Origin: Amorphophallus konjac
Taxonomy: Eukaryota > Streptophyta > Magnoliopsida > Alismatales > Araceae
Assembly: GCA_022559845.1 (NCBI GenBank)
Contig: CM040125.1
Span: 198,564,102-198,628,101, forward strand
DNA length: 64,000 nucleotides
Direction: 5' to 3'
This document shows, one piece after another, positions 9,086 to 20,285 of the stretch. The notes below the pieces were generated by a model. The model made no database searches, was not told the origin of the DNA, and saw only the letters and a program-made list of their open reading frames with translations. The position numbers and the translations under genes are program-made. The number at the start of each line of letters is the position of its first letter. Position 1 is the stretch's first letter.

Positions 9086-11646
9086 TGATGTGACACCAAA
9101 TGCAGCGGAGACTTTGATTCCTTGGACCTAATTCGCAATCACAATTACAAGGCGCCGAGAATATGTTAAAGCTACCAACGCACCGTGCGCACACGATTCC
9201 CGTGGTGACCCGGTGATGCCGAGTCGAGGTGATGGAGATAGCCCCTGACTGGTTAGAGGACCATCACCACTTTAGTTAGCCCTCCCGAAGGTTTGAAAGC
9301 TCACAAACAAGGGCGTCCGGATGCCTTAAAGGCACGGGGTCACTCGCTCACTTATAGCCACGGTGACCACACTGAAAGGTGGCGCCGGGATCGGGCACTC
9401 ACTCTCCTACCGGCCGATATGTTTCGCAGATATTAAATAAACAAGTATAAGGAGGCAAGGGCAGGAGGCTCACCTGGTTGGTTTGAGGAAACCAACCCCG
9501 ATCGGAGACGAGGGCGAGCGGGGAAGTGTGGGTTCCCCGCACACTGCGCCGATGAAGCTTGAGCTGTTTAGTACATGAACTACTCCTCACGCAGGAGGGT
9601 TGGATGGAGGGTGGGGGAATTAAACTTACATCAAACACTACCTCCACGCAGGGAGGGGCGCTAAGCCGGCCAGGCAGGAGGGGGAAACTCGCCAAGGATG
9701 ACGGAACGGAAGCCGACGTGGATCTGCCCACTTGCTGTGCGAAGGGACAGGATGCCGCTGTTGCAGTCGTAGTTCATCCTCAGGAATTTTTCCGGCGACG
9801 AAACCAGAGGGGATTTCTTTACAACAGGGGCTGGGACACCTCTGAATTTTATCGAATTCTTCTGACGTCGTCGCTGGTCATGGTGGAGGCTCGAACAGGA
9901 TGAAGGAATCTGGGGCTGGCGGCTTCAGATCGGAGGCAGTAGGATGCAGAGGTTGTACCTTGTGCTCCCGAGCTCCGAATCTCAAGCCGTCAGAAGTTAT
10001 GGAACCATGGTCGAGCCCTCGTTGCAGAAAAACTGGCGGGGAGGCTGCCGGAGGTCGGGGTGTCCTGGGGGATGCCGATGAGTGACTGTTGGTCACAGAA
10101 GACTGGTGAGGGTAGTCCTGCGTGACTGAAGGATAAAAATTAGAACTGGGGCTCCCGAACGCCAAATGTACTTCTGCTTCTTGATCCTGGTCGGGAACAG
10201 GGGGAGGAAGATCTTTGAGGAAGGAACTTCGGTCTGATTCCTTCACAGTTAGTCGTGGTGCGGCAACGAACTGGGTTGCAGGTTCTGGCCGCAGCGACTA
10301 CCAGATAGGAACAGTGGATTGCAGAAGTTGTCCCGGCCGCTCCCGGATGCCGAATCTCGAACCGTTGGAGTTGCTGGAACCGTGGACGATCCCTCTGTGC
10401 TGCAAAGCTTACGGGGAAGCCGTCCAATGTCGGGGTGGACTGGGGGTTTCCAATGAGTGGAGGCAGGTCACTGCCACCTGTGGGAGACAGACCCGACCAG
10501 TCGTGGAAGAAAGACCAAAACTCTGACCTCTGGATGCCGAATGCACTTCCGCTTCTTGATCCAGAAAGAGGACTGGTGGAGGAAGATATTTTCAGAAGAA
10601 CTCGTGGCTTGAATCTTCAAGTGTCGGCCGTGGTGCAGCTTTGAACCGGGTTCAGGAGCTCTGCTGATGGAGCTCTGCGCAGTCGGGGGAGATTGGCTCT
10701 CCCGGACAGCCCCGAACTCGGAACGGGACGGGATCACCTCGCCTGCGAAGATGACTAGACGCCCTTTCCAGAAAGGTATGGTAAGCCTCTGGATGTCACC
10801 GTGTGAATCCGGGGAAGCTTCTGCAAGTCGTACCTTCTTCAGCCACCTGCAGACTGATCAAAGGGGGGGAGAGGGGTGGAAGAACTTGGTTGGCCAAAGG
10901 AAGAATAATGGGAAGGGGGGTTGGGGGCTGCGACCTAGGGAGGTGAAGGGGGCTGGGAATGAATGTGGTGCAGTCCCAAAGGGAGGAGAATTCGAATTTT
11001 AGCTTGGGAGGGGTGAAGGGGATGCTTAGGGAAGTGAGGGGGTGTATGGGGAATGCCAAGGGGTGCCTTGGAAGAGGGGCTTCCACCTAGGGGTTGGAGG
11101 GGGATTAAATGGGAGGTATGGGGAAGGGGGAGGGGTCTTAATTAGGGGAGAATAGGGAGGAGAGAGAGTGAATTTCGAAATTTAGAGAGAGAGAGGGAAG
11201 AGGAGAGAGCAAAGAGCTAGAGAGAGGGGGAGATGCACTTAAGTGGCTCAAATTTGCTTAATACTTCATTAGCTTCAAAAGAGGGGGTTTGGGGTCCTAT
11301 ATATAGGAAAACCCAATTTACAAAGAAGTCCTCATGAAATGGACAAATGACGGAAGACCAAGGGGTGGGGAGAGGGGCGCCCATGGGCCAGACCAAAGAA
11401 ATGGCCCAATAAGACCTACTAGCCCCATTAGCCCACTAGCCTACATACAAGCATAAGCAAATAACATGATAACCTAGTAACATGACTCAAAACATAGGCA
11501 AATACATCAAAATGACTCAAGAAAATAGGAAAATGTAATAGGATGATAAGCACCAATGTTCCGTCTGAAGAAGGGCTGCTCCCTAGCTGCCTCCGGGAGG
11601 GAGAGAAGTACCAAGCCAGAGGGTATGTGGTGTGATGCCCTCATCA
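9086..11646 (-). repeat. 5' LTR of J
   Basis: 2561 bp, near-identical to 3643-6205. Small differences include A/G and C/T substitutions near 9109, 9301 and 9315. It carries the promoter used for minus-strand transcription. Reading frames inside it are shadows. Confidence 0.93.
11298..11305 (-). promoter_or_regulatory. TATA box in 5' LTR of J
   Basis: TATATATA inside CCTATATATAGG, about 340 bp from the U3 end, followed on the minus strand by CTCT-rich sequence. It is the likely start region for J RNA. Confidence 0.6.
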
Positions 11647-11651
11647 GAAGC
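11647..11651. repeat. Target-site duplication of J, right copy (GAAGC)
   Basis: Identical to 3638-3642. The next bases continue the reading frame of the interrupted protease gene of element H. Confidence 0.93.
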
Positions 11652-12141
11652 CAATGTAACCTTCACTCAGGAAGACATGCTGCTCCCCACTACCAGCCAC
11701 AACATGCCGTTGTATATGAAGGGACATCTGAATGGTCGAGAGCTGAACAGAATCCTGGTGGATCCTGGGGAAACTGTCAACATCCTGCCATACAGGATAT
11801 ATCAGAGGCACTACTTCAACGTGCGCCTCGAAAAAGTCAGAGATATGCGTATTGTCGGCTTCAACCAGAAGTGTGAAGTGTCGCTAGGAGTAGCAGAATT
11901 CACACTCACTCTGGCGGACATTGTTACGAGGGTGCAGTTTCATGTCATCGATTCTCGCACCTCGTACAAGGTGCTGCTTGGCCGCCCTTGGCTACATGAG
12001 AACATGGTGGTGCCCTCCATGCTCCACCAGTGCATCAAATACAACCTAGAAGGGAAGGAGGAAAGAGTATTTGCTGATCTCCACCCGTTCGAAGTGTTCA
12101 AGTGTCACCTGGCGGACGCCCCTCTATATGCAGAAAGGTAG
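11652..12141 (+). pseudogene. H: retroviral-type aspartic protease region
   Basis: Ty3/gypsy (Tat-like) protease domain of element H. Visible motifs: VTFTQEDMLLP, GRELNRILVDPGETVNILPY (active-site region, where DPGE replaces the usual D-S/G-G-A) and SYKVLLGRPWLHENMVVPS (the LLGRPW signature). The frame is open from the J insertion point to a TAG at 12139. Its start has been lost: J is inserted in it, and left of J only about 9 bp remain before an unrelated LTR. The altered residue after the catalytic Asp-Pro-Gly may mean loss of activity. Confidence 0.72.
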
Positions 12142-13272
12142 TAGAAGACCTCTGACGCCAAGACCTCTGCCAGCGCATCAAAAAGCACCTCTGGCGCCGA
12201 CTGGTTCCCTCCGCCGCCGCGCGGGTATGTTAATCCCATGACGATCTCACACATCACCGTCACAGGGGATGTGGGCAGGGTAGCACCTCCTGCCATCTAC
12301 CCCGAAGCTAATGAAGCCAAGGTCGACTAGCAGCACGACCACATCGGGATCCTGGATGGCATTACCAAGCCAATTCTCGACCTCAATAATATCATTGTCG
12401 AACCTTTCGAATATTGGAAGGTGGCACAGATAGATGGCCCCAGCAGCTTATTTTACACGGACGAGGAGCACCCTACACGGGAAGATAATGATTGTCATCT
12501 GCCTGATGATACAGAAGACCCATCAGTTCCCGTTCAGGGGTTGGCATTTATAACAAATCGGATGGCCAAGATGTTCCAGAAACAGCACATCCCCTCTGAC
12601 CAGTCTCGCAAAAAGAAAGAAGCATTCCAGAAGCTGTGGTATCCTACAAGCCTGGACAAAGAGCTGAGACATGTCTCTCAACACCCAGGGTTAGGCTTCA
12701 CCCGCGAGGAATACTATTATAGCGGGCACTATGAAGTGGACACCATCTCTGCTTTCTACCCAGCTGAAGATAACTCACTGGGGGCAACTCTCGATGAACA
12801 CCTAGGAGAGGCTGAGCATACTGAACCAGCTCGACCAAGAGACTTGGAATCATGAACCATATTCCCCTGCCAGTGCTGGGAGTAGGTCTATCCTTAGGAA
12901 GCGGCTCTTCAGGCCAAATTCGACAGGGCTAGCAGTAGCGAAGCTGAAGATACTGAAGAACCAGGGCTGCCTCCTTCTAGTGGCCCTCCTTTGATGATGA
13001 TGTCAGCACCTCTCGAACTGATCAGGGGAGCTTCTTCCAAGCCTGATCAAGAGATGAATGTTGCTAGAAAAGAAAAGGCTACCTCCACTGAACATATGGC
13101 AATCCAGGGAGGCGGGGCACTCTTGTATTTTGCTGCAAAGCCGCAGTGCTGCTCTAGCACGGCAATAAACAGCCACCAGCCCTTCAGGGCTGCAAACACG
13201 TCTCCAAGGGCCGAGGTTGTTAGCTCGTCTCTCAAAACCACGTCAGCTATAGGTCTGCCAATAGAATAGCTC
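12142..13272 (+). pseudogene. H: protease-RT spacer, decayed
   Basis: A degenerate linker of element H. An open stretch at 12421-12855 reads FYTDEEHPTREDNDCHLPDD, then a Lys-rich part (KKKEAFQKLWYP) and FTREEYYYSGHYEVDTISAF. The flanks have stops and shifts. I do not recognise a domain; low-complexity acidic spacers here are usual in Tat-like elements. Confidence 0.5.
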
Positions 13273-14360
13273 ATGCAGTCACCACTAGCTGACTCAGAAA
13301 TTCCTGGCAAGGCCCAAGTGCAACAGAATGAAGAGGCCGAGGTACTCGAGCTTGAAGATGATATACCCGACTTTCTCGACCTCCAGCCTAAGCCCCCGGA
13401 GATAGAAGACGGAGACGAAGCCACAGTCGGTGAACTGATAGAAGTCAACTTGGGAGACGAGGACGACCCTAGGCCGACCTTCTTCAGTGCCCATTTATCT
13501 GCTGAAGAACAGAGGCTGTACACCCAGCTACTACAAGAATATCGAGATTGCTTCGCCTAGACCTACAAGGAAATGCCAGGATTGAGCCCCACAGTCTCAC
13601 AGCATGAGCTAGCCACAAGCCCCGAAGTTGAGCCGGTGAAGCAGCCACCGCGGCGCATGAGGCCAGAGCTCATCTCTTAAATATGCAAAGAAGTTGACAA
13701 GCTCATTGATGTGGGTTTTGTCGAAGAAAATCGATACACCACGTGGATGGCTAATATCATGCCCGTGAAGAAGAAAAATGGGCAAATCCAGATATGCGTT
13801 GATTTCTGAGATCTGAGCAAGGCCTGCCCCAAGGATGACTTTCCAGTACCGATAACGGAGGTCATGATTGATGTCACAGCTACAACCAGATATGGATCGC
13901 AGGACATGACCGGGCCCACACCGCCTTCCAAACTCCCAAGGTCATTTATCACTACAAGAGGATACCGTTTGGACTAAAGAACGTCGACGTAACTTACCGG
14001 TGGGTGATGACCAGAATATTTGATGAACTGCTCTACCACAAGGTTGAGTGCTATATAGATGACCTGGTAGTCAGGACCAGAAAAAAAGAAGACCATCTAC
14101 AGGACCTCCGAGTTGTATTTCAGAGGCTCAGGTAGTATGAATTAAAGATGAACCCCATGAAGTGTGCGTTCGGAGTATCGAGCGGAAAATTCTTGGGATT
14201 CATTGTTAAATATCAGGGAATTGAGATAGACCCCACAAAGATCAAGGCAATCCAAGAGTTACCCCCGCCAAGGAACCTCTCTGAGCTGAGATATCTACAA
14301 GGCCGCCTGACATACATTCGGCGGTTTATATCTAATTTGTCAGGGTGATGCCATCCCTTT
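13273..14360 (+). pseudogene. H: reverse transcriptase
   Basis: RT of element H with several in-frame stops (after CFA at 13558, after ELIS at 13678, after CVDF at 13807, after NLSG at 14346) and a garbled part at 13870-13980. Readable motifs in order: LGDEDDPRPTFFSAHL, MPVKKKNGQIQICVDF, SKACPKDDFPVP, catalytic YIDD at 14052-14063, KMNPMKCAFGVSSGKFLGFI and YLQGRLTYIRRFISNL. Several stops fit C-to-T or G-to-A change of Trp, Gln or Arg codons, as expected for methylated silent DNA. The enzyme cannot be made. Confidence 0.85.
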
Positions 14361-14796
14361 CACAAGCTAATGATAAAAGATGTTCCCTTTTACTGGGATG
14401 AAGACTGCCAGACGGCCTTTGACAAGCTAAAGGATTATCTGAAGACTCCTCCAGTGCTGGGTGCACCGATGAAAGGATGGCCGCTAATCCTCTACATAGC
14501 AGCCACGTACAACTCCCTGGGGGCAATGCTAGCCCAGAATAATGAAGAAGGGAAGGAACAAGCCCTCTACTACCTCAGTCAGAGATTAGTCAGAACTGAG
14601 GAGAAATACACCTTTATCGAGAAGATATGTCTGGCACTATATGTTGTCACATGAAATTAACCTGATTTCCAAGGCGGATCCGCTTAAATATATCATGTCC
14701 CAACCGGCACTCAAAGGCCGCCTAGGCAAATCGGCGGTGATTCTTATGGAGTTTGATATCTCCTACGTGCCGCAAAGGGACATCAAAGGCCAAACC
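14361..14796 (+). pseudogene. H: RNase H, truncated
   Basis: Continues the RT frame: FYWDEDCQTAFDKLKDYL, PLILYIAATYNSLGAMLAQ, LYYLSQRLVRTEEKYTFIEK, then after a stop and shift KADPLKYIMSQPALKGRLGK and ISYVPQRDIKGQ. It ends abruptly at 14796, where LTR-like element D begins. No integrase of H is present in the window. Confidence 0.75.
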
Positions 14797-14850
14797 TGTT
14801 GTGTTAGATGGACGCAGTCTATCTCCACTAACTGTGGATCTAGAGGGGGG
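14797..14850 (+). mobile_element. Element D, left fragment (LTR start)
   Basis: H coding sequence stops at ...KGQ and a new sequence starts TGTTGTGTTAGATGGACGCA. After removing insertion A, this stretch joins 18038 onward as ...CTAGAGGGGG|TGAATAGATC, a phrase common near the start of plant LTRs and related non-autonomous elements. D was therefore inserted into H. Its right-hand TSD was not found. Confidence 0.6.
14846..14850. repeat. Target-site duplication of A, left copy (GGGGG)
   Basis: Matches 18033-18037. It is low-complexity, so weaker evidence than the other TSDs, but it fits the TG/CA ends of A. Confidence 0.7.
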
Positions 14851-15281
14851 TGTGGAACGCACTGAAATTCGTTGGGTGAAAATATCGTGGGATATCGGTG
14901 TTCTTTTTATCGGTTTACCTAGTGCGAGGGCGTGCCAGTCACCTAGGTGACAATGTGTTCGGGCTTCGAGACTGGAGTGGTCCGAAGCCCGGGGTGCGCT
15001 CCATCTGACTAATCAGATGATTGTGGATATCGGGTCGGGACTGGAGACCCGCTGCGCCATAAAGGCCACGACGTTAATTACATCCCCTCGGAGAAGGGAA
15101 GACCTCTGATTAATCGCCAAGAAAAGGGGTCAAATGACCTAAAGATCATTTTTCATTAAAGCATACGAGTTGGGTTGACATGATTTAAACCCTCCGCATC
15201 GGTACGCAAAACGGTGTTCAAAACCATACAAATACTTGCTGCGAGTGCGGCGAATTTAATGAAAGTGCGGGATTAGATCCC

Positions 15282-15283
<2 letters not shown>

Positions 15284-15334
<51 letters not shown>
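15284..15334. repeat. (TA)n microsatellite
   Basis: About 25 TA units inside element A; absent at the equivalent place in B, so it is a local expansion. Confidence 0.95.
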
Positions 15335-15337
<3 letters not shown>

Positions 15338-15626
15338 TCACTAACAGACAATCCAGTATTCGGTCGAGAGTCCATATTCGAAGCATCGAAGGTAACAACA
15401 AAGACATTCGGATATCTGCCGTAGGTACGGCACGCTTCACGTGGGTACGGGATCGGATCCCGGAAGAAGTGGGTCAAGCTGATGAACTATCGGCCCAAGA
15501 GGTGCACGGATCATGACCATGTCGGGGATCCCGAGGTCCACGTCCGATACCACGGGACATCATTGCTTTTCTCTTCACGCACAGTCCGGGGGAGCGGGTT
15601 GTTAAGTGTGAAGCCCAAACTCGAAA

Positions 15627-15661
15627 ACGTGCGCCCTCGCACGCGGATCGACCTGCGCGGT
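15627..15661. other. 34-bp block shared with element B and with copia solo LTR S
   Basis: The block starts CGTGCGCCCTCGC and ends GGATCGACCTGCGCGGT. It matches 57305-57339 in the copia-type LTR with one mismatch, and 36653-36682 in B more loosely. Its flanks do not match. See findings. Confidence 0.85.
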
Positions 15662-15736
15662 TTGGTCGCGGGGTTAATTTTCTATTAGCTTGAATTGCAT
15701 GTTTTCTTTTATTTTCTTGATCACCTTCTCTCTTCC

Positions 15737-16045
15737 AGGCACGCCGGATTAAGTGATATTGAAGGGGGGGCGCGCCGGTTAAGGATGCCACAAGGGGAAG
15801 GGCGCGCCGGTTTAAGGACACTAAAGGGGGCTGAAGGGGCGCGCCGGATTAAGGGAGTTCAAGGGGGGGCGCGCCGGTTAAGGTCCAGGAAGGGGGGCGC
15901 GCCGGTTAAATGGACTAGTACAAGGGGGCGCGCCGGATTGCTGCAAGGAAAAAAAAATGGGTTTTGAGTGTGGGGTTAAACCGGCGCGGGGGGGTACTGT
16001 GCCGGATTAACCCGCGCCGGATTAGGGGGCGTCGGATTAAGCATT
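15737..16045. repeat. GGCGCGCCGG(A/T)TTAA array 1 in A
   Basis: At least six exact GGCGCGCC octamers, plus variants, each followed by GG(T/A)TTAA and separated by 15-35 bases of variable sequence. The flanking spacers differ, so only the motif is conserved. Confidence 0.85.
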
Positions 16046-16980
16046 GTATAGCTTCTTTCAACCCGTTTGTGCTCTGTTTCTTCTTTCCTTCAACTGTAAG
16101 TTGATTTATTGATTGGTTTGTTCATCTTATTGATGAATTATGTTTGTGGAAAGAAGATTTAAGTGTTTTAAGTGTTTGTTCAGGTGGATTAGCGTGGATG
16201 CTTAAGTGTTCGTTCAGGGGGGTTCAGTTCACAGAGTTTTAATGTGTGTTTCTTTTCTTTCACCCGTAGGCAAATTCTATGATACATTTATTCATTGTTC
16301 TTGGTGTTCTTGACCCTGACGAAAATCGGGCAGCACCTCCCCTAGATCGGAAGGGTCTGGGGGAAAATATGGGGCGCGCCATGCGGAGAGAACTCCAACG
16401 GCCCCGAAACATCCCGATGTGTGCTAAGCAACGACACCAGTAAAATTACCCCATCAGGGGCCGGAGATCCCGAGGGCTAGCCTACAAGGGAAACCGGTGA
16501 CCCATGGGTTGTTGCGATCGTATCGACTCCCCCCGTTTGGGGCCGGAGGTCCTGAGGGCCAGCCTACAAAGGAACTCCGACGACCCGAGGGTTGCCGTGA
16601 TCGCGTGGCTGAAGACCACGTGAGAGCCGAAGTCGACACAAGAACATGGCGGTAGGGAGAAAAAAATAGAGCCACTATGGGCTGAGTATTGAGGGGGATT
16701 GGGGCATCAAGATCTCCCAAAGGGGAGTTTTCCTTTCATTTCGCAACAGACCAAACTCCGCTTACATTGAAAGGGAATACGAAGATAAAGGTCTACATAT
16801 GAAGATCACCAAAAGGAAATCAAAGGGGCAGAAGGAAATGCAAAGACAAAGGGGGGAAGTGAGCTCTCTTCCCCTCACCTCTCCTTCTTTCTTTCACCCT
16901 CTTATCTCTCTTCACACTTCGGAGCAGGGCTTCGCCGTCAGTAGAGCGTCCCTCCTCTTTTACTTCTTACCTGGGGCTTG

Positions 16981-16990
16981 TATTTATAGG
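16981..16990 (-). promoter_or_regulatory. TATA box of LTR A
   Basis: CCTATAAATA on the minus strand, followed by GA-rich sequence. It is close to the plant consensus and in the same relative position as the TATA sequences of B and C. Confidence 0.6.
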
Positions 16991-17369
16991 GAGAGCAGGG
17001 AAGCAAGCTTCCCGTTTCTATGGCTTTTGTTCTGTTCGTAGTTGTCGTTGCTGACGTCGCTGGGGTCGCCGTGTCGAGTGCCGTTGTCATGGACGTCACC
17101 TCCGCCGCGGCTACGGTGTGATCGGGAGAGGGGCAGAGGCATGGCCTCCTCCTTTGCTGGCATATCCACCGCGAGACACGCGGCTTTCATCATTTGCAGG
17201 AGCATGGCCGGCCGCTCAACGGAATGAGCATTCGATGGTGCAGGGCTCGAGAACTTCCATTCACGGCATATGCTCGGTTGCCCGCCGGATCGAAGTGGGA
17301 GCTTTAACCATTTTGGGCTTGTTCGTCATCATGCCGTTCCCAGGAAACAGGGGACCGCATTGATGACGG

Positions 17370-17665
17370 GATGGCTTCACTGCACGCCGGATAAAGTCCT
17401 CAGAGAAAGGCTTGTTTCTAAACTAAGCATGCCGTATTAGCATTCCAAGATGGGCGCGCCGGTTTAGTGCATTCAAAGGGGTGACCCTTCAACGGGAGCA
17501 TGCCGTTTTAACATTAAGCAAGGGAGTTCACGGGGCGCGCCGGACTAGCATCTTGTAAAGGGCGCGCCGGTTTAAGGCCCCCTTAGGGGCGCGCCGGTTT
17601 AAGGCTATTGGAAGGGGCGCGCCGGTTTAAAGACCATATAAGGGCACGCCAGTTTAGACTTCATC
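17370..17665. repeat. GGCGCGCCGGTTTAA array 2 in A
   Basis: Five exact GGCGCGCC units plus variants (GCATGCCGTTTTA, GCACGCCAGTTTA), upstream of the TATA box in the U3 part of the LTR. Confidence 0.85.
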
Positions 17666-18032
17666 TCGGCTTCGCGGCTATTCGGATGGATGCTTATCCT
17701 CCTGTATTGCTTTATTCCTAATGCACCGCCATCGGGGTGTTTAGTTCAGGGCCTCTGCATCCCGATTTGGAACTTCGAGTGATCCCCGGCGCGTGCCGAA
17801 CACGTGTTCGAATTCCCGAATTTCTTTTGATTCAGCCTTTGGCAATGCCGACTGGAGAGCCGGGGCTGTCTCTTCAACACGAGGGGATTCTTTATCGGGT
17901 GGCGGAGCACCGGGTAGGTATTCGTCCTGCTTGGAGGAGGCACAGGGTTTATTCAGCCTTTCCGTCTTCGACTCGCTCTCGAGTGCTGAGACGTGCATGT
18001 CGTATGATCATCATCATTTTTTGACGTCCACA

Positions 18033-18037
18033 GGGGG
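18033..18037. repeat. Target-site duplication of A, right copy (GGGGG)
   Basis: Equal to 14846-14850. Element D resumes at 18038. Confidence 0.7.
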
Positions 18038-20285
18038 TGAATAGATCAAATGCCTAATTAAAAGCTAGTATAAGCTCTAATGCGGAATATAGGCAAAGAG
18101 TAGGTAAACCAAAAGAAGATGCACTAAGCAAAGGGTCGACCCATGCAGCCACACAGCATATCACTATCTCGAATACTAGATATGAACATGAGCGATATAA
18201 GCTATGATGCTAAGTAAGGAAACCCATCGCACATAGTTCGAAGACAATCACACAAACACAATGCACCCAAGAATTTTAGGTGGTTCGGTCAAAGACCTAC
18301 GTCCACCCCACACTCAACAGAGTATGGCTTACTGCTACGCAGTACAGCTTGCGTCTGCTGGGCACTACAGCTTGGCCTACAAACCGGTGATACACAGCTT
18401 TGCTGGGCTTTACAGCTTGCCGACCAGAGGAACAAATCCTCTGTAATAGCTGGGCAATACAGCTTAGCCGTCCGAGACCAAGTCTCGCCTGCTGAGGATT
18501 ACAGCTTCACCTGTCCAGTGGAGACCTCCACTGCAATGCTGCCTCACAGCTTGAAGAAACAAGAATTCGGAAATAAAAGACAGAAGTAAATGAAAATGAA
18601 AACCCAAATGGGAATGTAGCTCGGAATGAGCAAGCCTCAGCTCTGGTTTCTGAACCAAGAGATTGAGTTACAATCAGAAAAGCTCTCAATCTAAACTCTC
18701 TCAATTTCACTCTCTCAACACATCTCTTCTCTCTTCTCTTCTCTCCTTTTCTTCTTCTCTATTTTTCTTCTCACTGTGGATCGATGGCTCTCTACTGTAT
18801 AGACTTTTCTTCTCTTCAGTCGATCCACCTCCATCTGAAGATGAAGGCTTCATTATATACTATCAGCAGGTGGATGAGGGCGCGTGGCTTCCACATTTCC
18901 CGCCTAGAGAATTCGCCAGAACCGAGGCAATTCCATCCACATGGCAGCATCCTGGAAAGGCTTCTTCCACGTGTCGCATCATGGTACCTCGTCCTTCTTG
19001 GATCACGAGCCAGGTCATCAGTCCAGGTAAAGAATCCCTGTCAGACAGAATACCAGATTATCAGTTTAAGTATCGAACTCTGTATAAACTGTAAGATGAA
19101 GTGCATTATATAGACTTCAGTCTGTATAGACTTGTGAACTCGAATGCAGCGTACAGACTCTGCCCAACGTATAGACTTCATCTATGTGAAGCTATGCGAT
19201 CTACTGACTTCATATGTGAAGCAGCCGCTGTATAGACTTAAGCAATATGAAGACTTGACAGACAACTGACGATGTATGGACTTCAAGTGTGAAGACGTTA
19301 TGAATGCAAATGCAATGTACAGACTTTACATATGCATGAGACTCTAAGAGAAATGGGCGCTGTATAGACTTCACCAGACTTCACTCGATGTACATACTTC
19401 ACGAACGATGCATGCAATGCATTGAAGGATGTACAGACTTCCTGAAGTGTGAAGGAGTTGAGTGTATAGACTTCACAATGTGAAGACTTGCCAACAAAAG
19501 GGCTGTACAGACTTGAAGCAATGGAAGACAGCGAATGTATAGACTTTGAAGTCCATCGTAGGTAAAGGCTTCCAATGTATAGACTTCGAAGTTCACTGAA
19601 GGATGTACAGACTTGGCCAAACAGTCCAATGTATAGACTTGGACTTTCAACAGAAGGATGTACAGACTTGACCAGACAGTCCAATGTATAGACTTGAGGC
19701 ATGGAGGCCAATGTACAGACTTGGAAAACTAAGGCCAATGTACAGACTTCACCTCGTGCAAGCTACAGTGAATGAATGTATAGACTTGACAGTCTCCCTG
19801 GCTGTACAGACTTAGTCACAGGTTGAACAGTCGAATGTATAGACTTGCTTCCACTGACCAGTGTATAGACTTTGCAAGCGTGAGACGCTGAATGAGACGG
19901 TGGCTGAGACAATGCACAGACTTCAGGTGAAACAATGCAGCTACAGTGCAATGTACAGACATGCCTAAGACGCAGCATGAGACGCTGGCTGAGATGAACG
20001 CTGTACAGACTTTGAATGCAATGTATGGACTTTGCATAGACGATGCATGAGACACAGACTCTGTGCATGAACAGTCGATGTATAGACTTCATGAATGAGA
20101 CGCTGAAGTCTGTATAGACTTTAACACTGAATGAGACGTTGGCTGAAATAATAGGCTGTCCAGACTTTAGATACGTGAGACGCAAGTTGACACAATGCAG
20201 TGTACAGACTTCATGCATGCAGACGTTGAACTACAAAATGTGCAGACTTTGCCAACAATCAACAATGCAGTGTATAGACTTGGCC
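18038..20285 (+). mobile_element. Element D, right fragment (LTR-like, non-coding)
   Basis: Continues D after insertion A. It contains TGAATAGATCAAATGCCTAA, then GGTGGTTCGGTCAAAGACCT with CTACGTCCACC, phrases I associate with plant LTRs or large non-autonomous elements. Tandem TACAGCTT phrases lie at 18340-18555 and a CTCTTCTC tract at 18690-18775. From 19080 it is an array of TGTAYAGACTT. No protein domain. The right edge abuts pol of element G without a recognisable TG/CA end or TSD, so a deletion junction is likely. Confidence 0.55.
19080..20285. repeat. Degenerate TGTAYAGACTT array
   Basis: About two dozen exact TGTATAGACTT or TGTACAGACTT units plus many one-base variants, spaced about 25-60 bp. 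Secondary repeats are present (GAGACGCTG, AATGCAATG, GTGAAG). The minus-strand reading frames that cross it are by-products of the repeat. Confidence 0.9.

Larger units (their letters stand above)
3643..11646 (-). mobile_element. Element J: complete non-autonomous chromovirus-like LTR retrotransposon
   Basis: Two near-identical long direct repeats (3643-6205 and 9086-11646) enclose 2.9 kb. The minus-strand LTRs begin TGATGAGGGC and end GGTGTCACATCA. A primer-binding site (PBS) for initiator tRNA-Met (TGGTATCAGAGC) and a PPT sit in the expected places, and GAAGC is duplicated on both sides. The interior encodes a gag-like protein and the C-terminal end of integrase with a chromodomain. Protease, RT, RNase H and the integrase core are absent, so mobility must have depended on enzymes from another chromovirus. 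The LTRs differ at only about one base in 40-50 where I compared them, which suggests recent insertion. The host sequence resumes as a Tat-like protease gene. Confidence 0.93.
14851..18032 (-). mobile_element. Element A: solo LTR, 3.2 kb, GGCGCGCC family
   Basis: Its minus-strand ends are TGTGGACGTC and ...CGTTCCACA, flanked by GGGGG. No protein domain lies inside. A minus-strand TATA box (CCTATAAATA) at 16990-16981 gives the orientation. It shares end to end, in order, the landmarks of element B: start block, two GGCGCGCC arrays, and the phrase GGCAGCACCTCCCCTAG read on the plus strand. LTRs this long are known from Ogre/Tat-type elements. C (31538-35217), which follows a PPT, shows that the family is an LTR. 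Confidence 0.75.

Noticed and set aside
19298..20218. Long minus-strand frames with repeated KVYTL/KSIHS peptides
   Set aside because: Produced by the TGTAYAGACTT repeat, which has few stops in that frame; no conserved spacing of residues.
19080..20285. CRISPR-like spaced repeats
   Set aside because: Plant nuclear sequence, unit only 11 bp, irregular spacing and similar spacers; no cas genes.
14797..20285. Treating D as a complete element with TSD AAACC
   Set aside because: AAACC at 14792-14796 has no partner near 20285, and the sequence beyond is pol of another element, not a continuation of H.
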